Assembly (NCBI GenBank): GCA_018818125.1
Contig: JAHISQ010000156.1
Location: 1 to 64,000, forward strand
Direction of reading: 5' to 3'
Origin: Candidatus Rifleibacteriota bacterium
GTDB taxonomy: Bacteria; Muiribacteriota; Ozemobacteria; Ozemobacterales; Ozemobacteraceae
Length of the DNA stretch: 64,000 nucleotides
Position 1 is the stretch's first letter; every line of letters begins with the position of its first letter. The notes beneath the pieces are model-generated. The model saw only the letters and a program-made list of their open reading frames with translations. It did not search any database and was not told the DNA's origin. A program made the position numbers and the translations under genes. Positions 35,111 through 42,668 of this stretch are shown here, in pieces.

Positions 35111-36541
35111 TTAAGAAACCGGAGCCGGCGATGCTACAGAGACATCAGCGACCTTGAGGCGCTGACCATACAAGCCGGCGGTTTTGATTATAACATAAAA
35201 CTGAACAAGCATCGCTGCCTGAATCAAATAGTCTATCCAGGTGCCATAAGAATATAGGTTGAGCCCTCCGATCAGTATGATTGAAGAAAGGCCATCGCCA
35301 ACCCTGAATACAACAGTATCTATAAACCCTTTGCCCTGATACTTGGCCTCTCGGCCAAGAGGAATATAGACAAGTTCACGCAATGCCCTTCCAGTGGAGT
35401 AATTCAGGGCATACCTGATGATCACCACCCACGAAACCACGGTCAGGCCAGGCGAATAGAGCATAATGCAACTCCCGCCGATCTGAATCAGGTTGAGCAG
35501 CAGCAGCCCATAAATCGGGTTGGCAAGCATCATCATCAGGCGGGTGACAAAAAATTGTGCGAACAGTGAGATTATATTGATGCGACCATATAAACCTGCA
35601 ATAAACTGGGTTCTACCGTTTACATCGCTACCAATCTCGCTTTCGATAAGTCGGTTAAGCTGCTGAAAAAACATGGTGCTCGAAAAAGTGTATAAGAACA
35701 TTTCGAGCGCCATGCAGATAAGAATAGGGTTTTTGCAGACTGAAAGAAAACCGTCCCATGGCCGGGGCGGATGTGCCGGCATCACAGGCTTGTTTTCTTC
35801 ATCGGCGACACCTTCGGAGCGATAGTGGTTATTATGGATATACTGCATGCACCAGATCGACGGATAAAGCAGTATTATCGCAAGAATAAACAGATTCGAA
35901 GTGCCAATGCGCTGAACCAACAGAGAAGTCAAGGCACTGCCAGCCAGACCACCAAGCAAACCACCGTAACCGATAATCGCATAAAGGCGGCGACCCTGAT
36001 CTACTGTAAAAACGTCATTCATGAATGACCAGAACATACTCACTGCCATCAGCGCAAAAAAATTCACCCAGATGTAATAAACGCTGATAAAAAATATCTT
36101 AACAAGCCAGGCCGATTCAGCAGCCTGCTCTGCCGCTTTTTGCAGATCGGAGGCAGCAGCTAACTCATCCGAACCTGTAGCTTCAGCGTTTATGGCTGTT
36201 GCTTCCGGAATCTCAGAAGGGCTGTTGATTGGGATTGCGAAGGTAAAAGTAATCCAGAACACAAGCAGGCAAAGCACAAAAAACCTGGTGATAAATGGAA
36301 TAAAAATATCACGTTTGAACTTGCCGACGATCCAACTGTAGGCTGCATTCCCAACAATCAGTGAAATCATCGAAAAAATGTTGAGAACCGGAATGTAGTC
36401 TGAACCAAGTTCAAGCACAAGGCTGCCACGAATGGGCTTGATCACATAATAAGAGCAGATAACAAAGAAGAAATAGGCAATCGAAACGATAGTGATACTG
36501 CTCTCACCTGTCGTTGCCTTGTTATCTGCATTTACAGCCAT
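35111..36541 (-). CDS. Nucleotide-transporter-like MFS membrane protein
   Basis: A 476-aa protein with about 12 TM helices. The start AYFFFVICSYYVIKPIRGSL, with YYxIxPxRxxL, and the following LGSDYIPVLNIFSM resemble the NTP/NDP antiporter (NTT, TlcA-type) family and its non-parasitic homologues rather than sugar MFS carriers. A cytoplasmic or periplasmic insert with acidic Ala/Glu sequence lies between TM 3 and 4 (around 110-150). In free-living bacteria such homologues have unknown substrates. The weak Shine-Dalgarno is AAGG, 7 nt before the ATG. It is upstream of the PfkB gene on the same strand. Confidence 0.75.
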   Translation of the reverse strand: MAVNADNKATTGESSITIVSIAYFFFVICSYYVIKPIRGSLVLELGSDYIPVLNIFSMISLIVGNAAYSWIVGKFKRDIFIPFITRFFVLCLLVFWITFTFAIPINSPSEIPEATAINAEATGSDELAAASDLQKAAEQAAESAWLVKIFFISVYYIWVNFFALMAVSMFWSFMNDVFTVDQGRRLYAIIGYGGLLGGLAGSALTSLLVQRIGTSNLFILAIILLYPSIWCMQYIHNNHYRSEGVADEENKPVMPAHPPRPWDGFLSVCKNPILICMALEMFLYTFSSTMFFQQLNRLIESEIGSDVNGRTQFIAGLYGRINIISLFAQFFVTRLMMMLANPIYGLLLLNLIQIGGSCIMLYSPGLTVVSWVVIIRYALNYSTGRALRELVYIPLGREAKYQGKGFIDTVVFRVGDGLSSIILIGGLNLYSYGTWIDYLIQAAMLVQFYVIIKTAGLYGQRLKVADVSVASPAPVS

Positions 36542-36611
36542 TAATATGCCTTGAAAACGTCATTTTTCGCGCATGGCGACCGCGCTTATTATAAGTATTG
36601 GCGGCAAAATG

Positions 36612-37163
36612 TCAAACTTTATTGGCAGACTCTCTGAGCAGCCATTCGGCAGCGGCCTTCAGATCGACGAACGTCTGTACTTTTTCGTAGCCAGGCAGAA
36701 GTGATTTGCCGATGTAAATTGGCTGAATTCCGGCATTAATTGCGATTTTCACATCTGAGCCGCGATCCCCGATAACATATGAGCTCTGAGTGTCTATATC
36801 AAAATCTTTGATAGCCTGCAAAATCATGCCCGGTTGCGGCTTTCGACAGTCACAGGCAGAAACGCCGTTGACCGGTGGATAGTCTGGGTGATGGGGGCAT
36901 AGATAGATAGCATCTAGCGACGCGTCAGCTGCTGCGAGAAGATTCTGGAGTTTCTGATGAACGAGTTCGAGCTGCTGCCAGCTGATCAACCCACGCGAAA
37001 TACCAGATTGGTTGGTAATCAGAATCAGCAAATAGCCAGCCTTTTTGAGGTTTGCAAGGGCCTCGCCAACCCCAGGAAAAAGTATAAAATCGTCAGGATT
37101 AGAAATATAACCCGGATCTGGATTAAGAGTTCCATCACGGTCAAGAAATATTGCTTTACGCAT
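36612..37163 (-). CDS. gmhB: D-glycero-beta-D-manno-heptose 1,7-bisphosphate 7-phosphatase
   Basis: GmhB is a HAD-family phosphatase in heptose precursor synthesis for lipopolysaccharide. The HAD motif I is FLDRDGTLN, motif II is ITNQSG, and the zinc loop CPHHPDYPP...CDCRKP has the three Cys and His ligands typical of GmhB. Motif IV is VIGDRGSD. The ATG at 37163 (after GAGGT) was chosen; a GTG 18 bp further upstream is possible. It precedes a family 9 glycosyltransferase on the same strand, which fits heptose use, with a hairpin-rich gap between. Confidence 0.92.
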   Translation of the reverse strand: MRKAIFLDRDGTLNPDPGYISNPDDFILFPGVGEALANLKKAGYLLILITNQSGISRGLISWQQLELVHQKLQNLLAAADASLDAIYLCPHHPDYPPVNGVSACDCRKPQPGMILQAIKDFDIDTQSSYVIGDRGSDVKIAINAGIQPIYIGKSLLPGYEKVQTFVDLKAAAEWLLRESANKV

Positions 37164-37199
37164 CACTACCTCATTAAACAAATATTGTATATTCTCAAT

Positions 37200-37345
37200 C
37201 CCGCTGAGCAGTGCTCGCAGGGTGAGAAATATCGAGATTTCTCGGCAGGTTGCGCGACTATCCTGTGGCGCAACTGCATAAGCCCATCCTTGGGCAAATT
37301 GCTACGCTTCTCGAAATGACATTCGTTTCGGTTGTCATAACAGGA
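37200..37345. repeat. Cluster of small hairpins, possible decayed repeat element
   Basis: Four consecutive inverted repeats fill about 120 bp: GAGAAAT/ATTTCTC (37224-37243), GTTGCGC/GCGCAAC (37249-37274), GCCCA/TGGGC (37282-37295) and ATGACA/TGTCAT (37316-37338). A shorter GAGC/GCTC lies at 37206-37216. No long ORF exists here. The look is that of intergenic palindromic repeats or a structured RNA; copies elsewhere in the window are not obvious, although CTGAGCAGTGCTC is also found at 46967-46979. Confidence 0.5.
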
Positions 37346-37385
37346 TCCTGCAAAGAAAATTGACAGCACGTCCGATATTCTATAT

Positions 37386-38396
37386 TCATTCATAGCTTTT
37401 ACAAAAACCATGTTTATTCACAATGGCATTGAAAACCTTTTCGGGAGTCAGAGAAAACATACAGCTCTTGTGACTGCAAGTTTCGTGGTGGCATTGAAGA
37501 CAATCAACGCTGTCGCTGAAAAGCACCAGATGTTTTTCACCACGTGGATAAACCGGCTCGCGCGTTGTCGGACCAAAAAGTGCTACGGTTGGGGTATTTG
37601 TCGCCCAGGCAATATTCATCGGGCCAGTGTCGCAAGTTAGAAAAAGATCGATATGCTTCAACAATGCAGCAAATTCATCGATACGCAGCTTGTCGTGAAC
37701 ATAAGCTCGATGGCGCCCGACTTTGTCGGCCATGGCTTCAGCGGCTTCACGTTCGCCTGGCCCCCAGGTAATCAGCACCGGCTGCTTTACGGCATCGTAC
37801 CAGAGCCTGATAAACTCGCAAAAATACTCTTCTGGCCAGGATTTGGACTGATAGGTAGTGTGCGGATTGATAGCGAGCATCGGTCGTATTTTGCGATTCT
37901 GCATGGGCAATGCCGACAAAGCACGAGCACGCAGGGCAGCAGATGGCACGATATCTGGAGCCTTTAACTCGCCGGTTACTCCAAAAAATGCAAAAAACTC
38001 GCCAAACAGCTGCATAAGATGTCGGTTAGGATTGTCAGAAGTAAAGGTCTTGTTGTATGCCCAGCGTCGCACCCGATAATCAAAGCCGTAACGCTGCCTG
38101 ATACCGGACAAAGCCGTAACTATTGCAGTGGCTGGATTGCTGAACAAATCAAATACCCTGTCAAAACGATACTTGCGAATTTGTCGAGCCAATTCCAGAA
38201 GTTGAGCAAAGCCAGCACCGGGTGGCATTTCAATCACTTCGAGACGCAATTCCGGTGGAATTATCTGGCCAAAAGGGCGCTGGCAGAAAAAACCGATCGT
38301 CTCGTTCGGATACTGTTCGCGCAACATACGTAAAGCCGGCAACAGATGTATGATGTCGCCAAGTCCACGCAATCGCATTACAAGTATTCCAGACAT
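37386..38396 (-). CDS. Family 9 glycosyltransferase, heptosyltransferase type
   Basis: The ATG at 38396, preceded by GGAGG, starts SGILVMRLRGLGDIIHLLPALRML, the family 9 N-terminus that binds ADP-heptose-type donors. The C-terminal donor site is TCDTGPMNIAWATNTPTVALFGPT. It has 336 aa and is cytoplasmic or peripheral to the inner membrane. A Cys-rich tail (CLQCHHETCSHKSC) is unusual for this family and could bind metal. It shares a strand with gmhB, 220 bp upstream of it in reading direction. Supports a lipopolysaccharide-like surface. Confidence 0.9.
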   Translation of the reverse strand: MSGILVMRLRGLGDIIHLLPALRMLREQYPNETIGFFCQRPFGQIIPPELRLEVIEMPPGAGFAQLLELARQIRKYRFDRVFDLFSNPATAIVTALSGIRQRYGFDYRVRRWAYNKTFTSDNPNRHLMQLFGEFFAFFGVTGELKAPDIVPSAALRARALSALPMQNRKIRPMLAINPHTTYQSKSWPEEYFCEFIRLWYDAVKQPVLITWGPGEREAAEAMADKVGRHRAYVHDKLRIDEFAALLKHIDLFLTCDTGPMNIAWATNTPTVALFGPTTREPVYPRGEKHLVLFSDSVDCLQCHHETCSHKSCMFSLTPEKVFNAIVNKHGFCKSYE

Positions 38397-38463
38397 CAGC
38401 CCCTCCATTGCAGTGCAATATATCAGACCAAGCGTTTATTGTCGACCAGATGTGATTCAGGTC

Positions 38464-38492
38464 TTGAATTTTTGCGGAGTTGGCAATATACT
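38464..38492 (+). promoter_or_regulatory. Promoter of the Trm112-like gene
   Basis: TTGAAT (38464-38469), 17-bp spacer and TATACT (38487-38492), giving a leader of about 35 nt. Confidence 0.65.
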
Positions 38493-38534
38493 GAGGGCCC
38501 GTTTTTGCAATAATCCTGCGAGGGAGTATATTAG

Positions 38535-38720
38535 ATGCCTATAAAAAAAGAGCTGCTGGACATTCTCGCCTGCCCCGCCTGTCGTGGCAAAATTGTGCAT
38601 GATGACGAGAAAGACACACTTAACTGCTGCGAGTGTAAAAGATCGTATCCGATACGCGATGATATACCAGTAATGCTGATTGAAGAAGCCACCATGCCAG
38701 ACAACCTGGATAAACCCTGA
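38535..38720 (+). CDS. Trm112-like zinc-ribbon protein
   Basis: A 61-aa protein of the Trm112/YcaR (UPF0434) family: KELLDILACPACRGKI is the classic beginning with the first Cys pair, CCECKRSYPIRDDIPVML the second with the typical YPIxDxIPxML ending. In bacteria such proteins partner methyltransferases or LPS-linked enzymes. GAGGGAG precedes the ATG. The TIM-barrel gene starts 5 bp downstream, so they form an operon. Confidence 0.93.
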   Translation: MPIKKELLDILACPACRGKIVHDDEKDTLNCCECKRSYPIRDDIPVMLIEEATMPDNLDKP

Positions 38721-38725
38721 CAGCT

Positions 38726-39502
38726 GTGGCACAGATTCACGCAACTCTTTCAAACAAACACATGACAGAAGAAGCATTTGCTTTACTTGCCAGTTACGAG
38801 CTGTTTCCAGAGTTGTATTTCAGCAGCCATTCAATAGACAATATCAGCGCCGAGTCCGTTGCAAGTCTCAAGGCAATGCTTGACAGTCACAAATTTGCTT
38901 CAAGTATGCATGCCCCATTTATGGAACAGGATATCGGAGCTGTCGATAACGCGCTGCGACAACGCTCTCTCGGACGCCTGCTGAAAACTCTTGAAGTCGC
39001 AGATCAATTGGGATCACAACGAATCGTTATTCATCCCGGGTATGGAGAGATGATAAACAACTCTGACTTTCTGCAATGGCTGCAGAGGGCGACCGAACCG
39101 CTCAAGCTTCTTCTTGAGCGCGCTATAGAGTTGAATCTCAAAATTGCCTTCGAAAATATTTACGACTCAACACCAGCGCGTCTGCATCAGTTGCTGCAGA
39201 CGGTTGACTCCAGGAACGCCGGAATTTGCTTTGACACCGGTCATTACAACCTTTTTTCGGAACTGCCCATGCAGGCCTGGCTTGACAAGCTAGGCAGCAA
39301 TATTCTGGTCTGCCACATTCACGATAACGATAAATCTGGAGACCAGCACCTGGCGATTGGTGACGGCTGCATAGATTATTCCCCGCTTATTACATGGTAT
39401 AATCGGCTCGCACCTGAAGCCAAGCCAGTCTTAACTCTTGAAGCCCTCAACCGCCCCGATGTCATTAAATCGGCAACCCGCATCAATACTTGGGGACTCT
39501 GA
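38726..39502 (+). CDS. Xylose-isomerase-like TIM-barrel protein
   Basis: The 258 residues match the sugar phosphate isomerase/epimerase (AP endonuclease family 2) fold: SSMHAPFMEQDIG, RIVIHPGYG, IAFENIYDSTPARL, GICFDTGHYN, CHIHDNDKSGDQHLAIGDG and TLEAL, in the right order with the metal ligands His, Glu, Asp, His and Glu visible. Whether it is an isomerase or endonuclease IV-like cannot be told; its small size and lone metal pattern favour isomerase. A GTG start 5 bp after the Trm112-like gene was used because it gives the first beta strand; no good Shine-Dalgarno. Confidence 0.85.
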   Translation: MAQIHATLSNKHMTEEAFALLASYELFPELYFSSHSIDNISAESVASLKAMLDSHKFASSMHAPFMEQDIGAVDNALRQRSLGRLLKTLEVADQLGSQRIVIHPGYGEMINNSDFLQWLQRATEPLKLLLERAIELNLKIAFENIYDSTPARLHQLLQTVDSRNAGICFDTGHYNLFSELPMQAWLDKLGSNILVCHIHDNDKSGDQHLAIGDGCIDYSPLITWYNRLAPEAKPVLTLEALNRPDVIKSATRINTWGL

Positions 39503-39590
39503 GACCAGGAAAATACCACTTCACGTAACACCACCTTTTCGAGCCCTTAGGTCTGACAGACAAAGATTATTTACAAACTCACATGAAACA

Positions 39591-39625
39591 CAAAACCGAC
39601 CCTTACGGGTCGGTTTTGTTATTTT
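39591..39625. terminator. Bidirectional terminator
   Basis: Stem CAAAACCGACCC (39591-39602) with GGGTCGGTTTTG (39607-39618) around TTAC, followed by TTATTTT. Between convergent genes. Confidence 0.9.
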
Positions 39626-39645
39626 ACCTGTACTGGTTATGAAGC

Positions 39646-40422
39646 TTACTTGCCACCTTTGAGCAACGAGTTATAGAGATCAAGGTTCTTTTTGTAATCG
39701 GCATATGAACTCTTGGCCAGAGCGACATTGCCCTTTTGAGTGGCATCCATGTATTGTTTGTAGGCTGAAAGATAATTATTGTAAGCTACCTGAGAGTTAT
39801 CAACCGCGGCGGGGGCACTAACTACTGGCGCAGCCGCAGCACTTGTCGTTTTGGTTGCAGTTGGAGCACTCGCAACTGGAACAGTTGAAGTACCTGTCAT
39901 TTTAGCCATAAAATCGGCGGCGGCAGAATTCTCTTTAACCGCAGCATCAGGGTCAATATCGCCCTGTTTTATCAAGATATCTTTTTTGCCGAAAAGCTTC
40001 GAAACAGCAGTTACTGCGAGGCGAGCAATCAAACCGCCGCCAATAATACCGACAGCCAGCATTGGCAGGCCCATGCCGATACACAGAGCACCACCGGCAA
40101 CCGCACCGGCAACTGTAGCAAAATTGGCAAAGCTGGATGTTGTCCAGTTAAGAACTTTTTTGCCAACTATAAAGCCACCAACTGCACCAACAGCCATTCC
40201 AAGTGGGCCACCACCAAGTGCCATACCAAGTGCGCCACCAGCCAGACCGGCCGCTATAGCTCCACCATTAACAAAAATAGCTTTTCCAACGTTCTTTACC
40301 GTGGCAAGAATAGATGCATGCAGCTGGCCAACCGGCGCTACAGCAATCCACATTGAAAATAACATTGACACAAGAAGCATCACTGAAACGTTCTGCCTCT
40401 GATTATAAGTCATGGTCATCAT
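39646..40422 (-). CDS. Exported glycine-zipper protein, paralogue of the 921 gene
   Basis: GGAGG lies 8 nt before the ATG. The signal region is MMTMTYNQRQNVSVMLLVSM and beyond, cleaved near LHA. Residues 45-135 are Gly/Ala-rich with zipper spacing (GLAGGALGMALGGGPLGMAV), then a Lys-rich patch, an Ala/Thr/Pro linker (165-205) and a helical C-terminus with NNYLSAYKQYMDATQKG and YADYKKNLDLYNSLLKGG. The organisation equals the protein at 921-1832, so both belong to one family with glycine-zipper and Tyr-rich helical parts. Glycine zippers often insert into or perturb membranes; the role here is unknown. Monocistronic. Confidence 0.8.
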   Translation of the reverse strand: MMTMTYNQRQNVSVMLLVSMLFSMWIAVAPVGQLHASILATVKNVGKAIFVNGGAIAAGLAGGALGMALGGGPLGMAVGAVGGFIVGKKVLNWTTSSFANFATVAGAVAGGALCIGMGLPMLAVGIIGGGLIARLAVTAVSKLFGKKDILIKQGDIDPDAAVKENSAAADFMAKMTGTSTVPVASAPTATKTTSAAAAPVVSAPAAVDNSQVAYNNYLSAYKQYMDATQKGNVALAKSSYADYKKNLDLYNSLLKGGK

Positions 40423-40515
40423 AAGAATGTCCTCCTGCTAACAAAACCAGTTGAGAGTCGAATATGCTATTGATTATAAGAATATACCGACAAGCCGCAA
40501 GGGCTGTACAGTGAT

Positions 40516-41478
40516 TTATTTGAGACCCTTGTACATCAAAAATTCTTCGATCTCTTTTAGTTTTGCAAGCTGACTGGAATTGAGCAGGTCGCGGTTAAAA
40601 CGTGAAAGAGCAAGTTCAATACCATGATCCTGCAGACTCATGGTCCAGATACCGCCAGCAAAGGCATCTTTTCGCATTATTTCGGCAGCCTTTACCAGCG
40701 CGTTGTCTATGCGTTTAACCATGCTTGCCGGCACTTTCCCCGGGGCAGTTCTGCTCTGATCTGAATCAACGCCAACAACCATAAAATTCCCACGGCGCGA
40801 GGCCTGAATCAGTCCGAGTCCGCTACGACCAGAGGCATGATAGATGATATCAGCGCCCTGGTTTGCCATATCCATGCCCAGACTAAAAGCCTTTTCGGGC
40901 ATATCAAAGGCCTCGGGTGTAGCTCCGATATAGTGCGACACCACACTCGCCTTAGGATTAACAAACCCGACGCCGTTCTTGAAGCCTCTTTCAAAACTGG
41001 CAATCACTGGCGAATCCATACCACCGAGAAACCCTACCACATTACTTTTACTGGCAAGAGCCGCAAAAGCACCCGCATAAAACGAGCCTTGCTCTTCATC
41101 AAAAAGAATCGACAGCACGTTTGGCATGGTAACAACCGAATCAATCAGCACGATGCGGCTCTCGGGAAATTCGGCAGCAACACGGCGCACTGCGTCATTG
41201 GCAAAAATACCGACGGCACAGACCATATCCATCTTGCGTTCACAAAAATAGCGCAGCGCCGGTTCAATGCCGCTGATACTACCAGGCTCGACAACTTCAA
41301 CTACGCTGTTTCCTTCTTTGCGCAACTGCATAATCCCCTGATAAGCGGCATCATTGAACGATTCATCGCCAAGACCGCCTATCGACAAGACAACACCGAC
41401 GCGCAGGGTATCAGCAGACGCTGCAACGACAGTCGACAATACAATAGCCAAAACCACAAACAACAATCTTAGTTTCAT
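40516..41478 (-). CDS. BMP/PnrA-family substrate-binding lipoprotein-like protein
   Basis: GGAGG precedes the ATG at 41478, which gives a signal peptide (MKLRLLFVVLAIVLSTVVAASA). The mature protein has the PnrA/BmpA fold: LRVGVVLSIGGLGDESFNDAAYQG, ISGIEPALRYFCERKMDMV, FDEEQGSFYAGAFAALASKSNVVGFLGGMDSPVI and YHASGRSGLGLI and VGVDSDQS. Family members bind nucleosides for ABC uptake. There is no lipobox Cys, so it is probably soluble in the periplasm, and no permease genes are adjacent. It follows the HD-GYP gene after 16 bp, implying co-expression with cyclic-di-GMP turnover. Confidence 0.9.
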   Translation of the reverse strand: MKLRLLFVVLAIVLSTVVAASADTLRVGVVLSIGGLGDESFNDAAYQGIMQLRKEGNSVVEVVEPGSISGIEPALRYFCERKMDMVCAVGIFANDAVRRVAAEFPESRIVLIDSVVTMPNVLSILFDEEQGSFYAGAFAALASKSNVVGFLGGMDSPVIASFERGFKNGVGFVNPKASVVSHYIGATPEAFDMPEKAFSLGMDMANQGADIIYHASGRSGLGLIQASRRGNFMVVGVDSDQSRTAPGKVPASMVKRIDNALVKAAEIMRKDAFAGGIWTMSLQDHGIELALSRFNRDLLNSSQLAKLKEIEEFLMYKGLK

Positions 41479-41494
41479 TTTTCCTCCAGCTGAT

Positions 41495-42439
41495 TTACCA
41501 GTCTTCACTGGTGCCGACTAGCGGCTTGCTATCAAGAATCCCCAGATTTTTAAGCACTCTTTCCAGTGCTGTGAGCACTTCGGGGGCAAACTTGCCCTTT
41601 TCGCTCTTCATTTCAACAAAACTTTCAAGATATGTTCTCTCAGTTGCATATGGCCGATAATGGGTCATTGCATCAAAAGAGTCTGCTACCGCGATAATCA
41701 GCGAACCGTAAGGAATCTCTTCGAGCTTGAGACCGCTCGGATAACCAGATCCATCTATCGCCTCATGGTGTCCTAAAACAATCTCTGCGACCATTTCCAT
41801 GCCTGGAATTTCACGAATCATTGCTGAGCCAATAAGGGAATGCGCCTCGATTTTTTTGCGCTCTTCCTCGTCCAGAGGGCCAGCCATTTCAAGCAACTCC
41901 TCGGGCAATCCAACTTTACCGATATCGTGCAACAGAGCTGCCATCTCAAGATCAGCAATTTCGCGTTGAGACAGTCCAAGTTCAAAGCCAATAGCAACGC
42001 TGAAATGGCGAACTCGATCCCAGTGCCCAGCGTTTTCGCGAGACTGATTCTCGAGAATTTTCATGGTCAGGCCGAGCAGACACTCAAGCCTGACAAAGTC
42101 AGCCAGCATTTTAATTGATTCAAGTGCCTTTTCTGGCAGCTCCCAGTTTTCCATCTCCGGCGTAGCCGATTTTGGCGCGCGCACACTGATCAGCCAGCTC
42201 GTGCCATTTACCGCAAACGCTTTCCAGAAGCGGCCGCCAAATCTGCTGACCCCTGGCTTAATCAGATCGTCAGGGAAATCGGTAGGTGGCAGACTACCGT
42301 CAAGGTCTCGACCTCGCCAGATGCCGCCCCACGGAAACCAGAGTTGAAGGTCGCTGCCGACCCCTTCCAGGTTTTCGTTGAGAAGACCCAGAGATGTATT
42401 CCAGACTCCGGCTATGCAGCTGAGTTCCAGGGGTTTCAT
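41495..42439 (-). CDS. HD-GYP cyclic-di-GMP phosphodiesterase
   Basis: The C-terminal 190 residues form a full HD-GYP domain: GHWDRVRHFSVAIGFELGL, LLHDIGKVGLPEELL, GHHEAIDGSGYP and ADSFDAMTHYRPY. All metal ligands are present. The N-terminal 120 residues, with LGLLNENLEGVGSDLQLWFP and a Trp-rich stretch, form an unknown sensory domain; it has no TM segment. AGGAGA precedes the ATG. The upstream gap shared with the Tubulin_2 gene has an inverted repeat 42 nt before the start. It is transcribed with the BMP-type gene. Confidence 0.92.
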   Translation of the reverse strand: MKPLELSCIAGVWNTSLGLLNENLEGVGSDLQLWFPWGGIWRGRDLDGSLPPTDFPDDLIKPGVSRFGGRFWKAFAVNGTSWLISVRAPKSATPEMENWELPEKALESIKMLADFVRLECLLGLTMKILENQSRENAGHWDRVRHFSVAIGFELGLSQREIADLEMAALLHDIGKVGLPEELLEMAGPLDEEERKKIEAHSLIGSAMIREIPGMEMVAEIVLGHHEAIDGSGYPSGLKLEEIPYGSLIIAVADSFDAMTHYRPYATERTYLESFVEMKSEKGKFAPEVLTALERVLKNLGILDSKPLVGTSEDW

Positions 42440-42480
42440 AGAGTTCTCCTGTTCTTCGCCCGGTAAGCACCGCGTGATAC

Positions 42481-42513
42481 GTGGCTCTAATGACTAAATA
42501 TCATAAGAGCCAC
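42481..42513. repeat. Inverted repeat in divergent regulatory region
   Basis: GTGGCTCT A ATGA (42481-42493) faces TCAT A AGAGCCAC (42501-42513): 12 of 13 positions pair, with a 7-nt centre. It lies upstream of the 42603-42631 promoter and 42 nt before the HD-GYP start. Related shorter copies occur at 46975-47001 and 47057-47087. ATGACT in the left arm also matches AGTCAT at 42532-42537. It may be an operator or an RNA hairpin. Confidence 0.6.
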
Positions 42514-42602
42514 CTAATTTTAACAACTTTAAGTCATGCCAGTATATCAGATTCCGCGACAAGGTAAAACTACACTAAAAAAACTGTTTATTTTTGCAGT
42601 TC

Positions 42603-42631
42603 TTGACAGAGAGTTTAGCCAAGACTATACT
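42603..42631 (+). promoter_or_regulatory. Promoter of the Tubulin_2 operon
   Basis: A consensus TTGACA (42603-42608), 17-bp spacer and TATACT (42626-42631). Start near 42638 is 31 nt before the ATG at 42669, which argues against the upstream TTG start at 42594 that lies inside the promoter. Confidence 0.8.
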
Positions 42632-42668
42632 TCTGCAAACTATCTCCAAAATCGGGAGCGTCTTTAAA

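Noticed and set aside
42594..42668. TTG start at 42594 for the Tubulin_2 gene (25 more residues)
   Set aside because: The extension lies inside the TTGACA-17-TATACT promoter, so it would not be in the transcript; ATG at 42669 is preferred.
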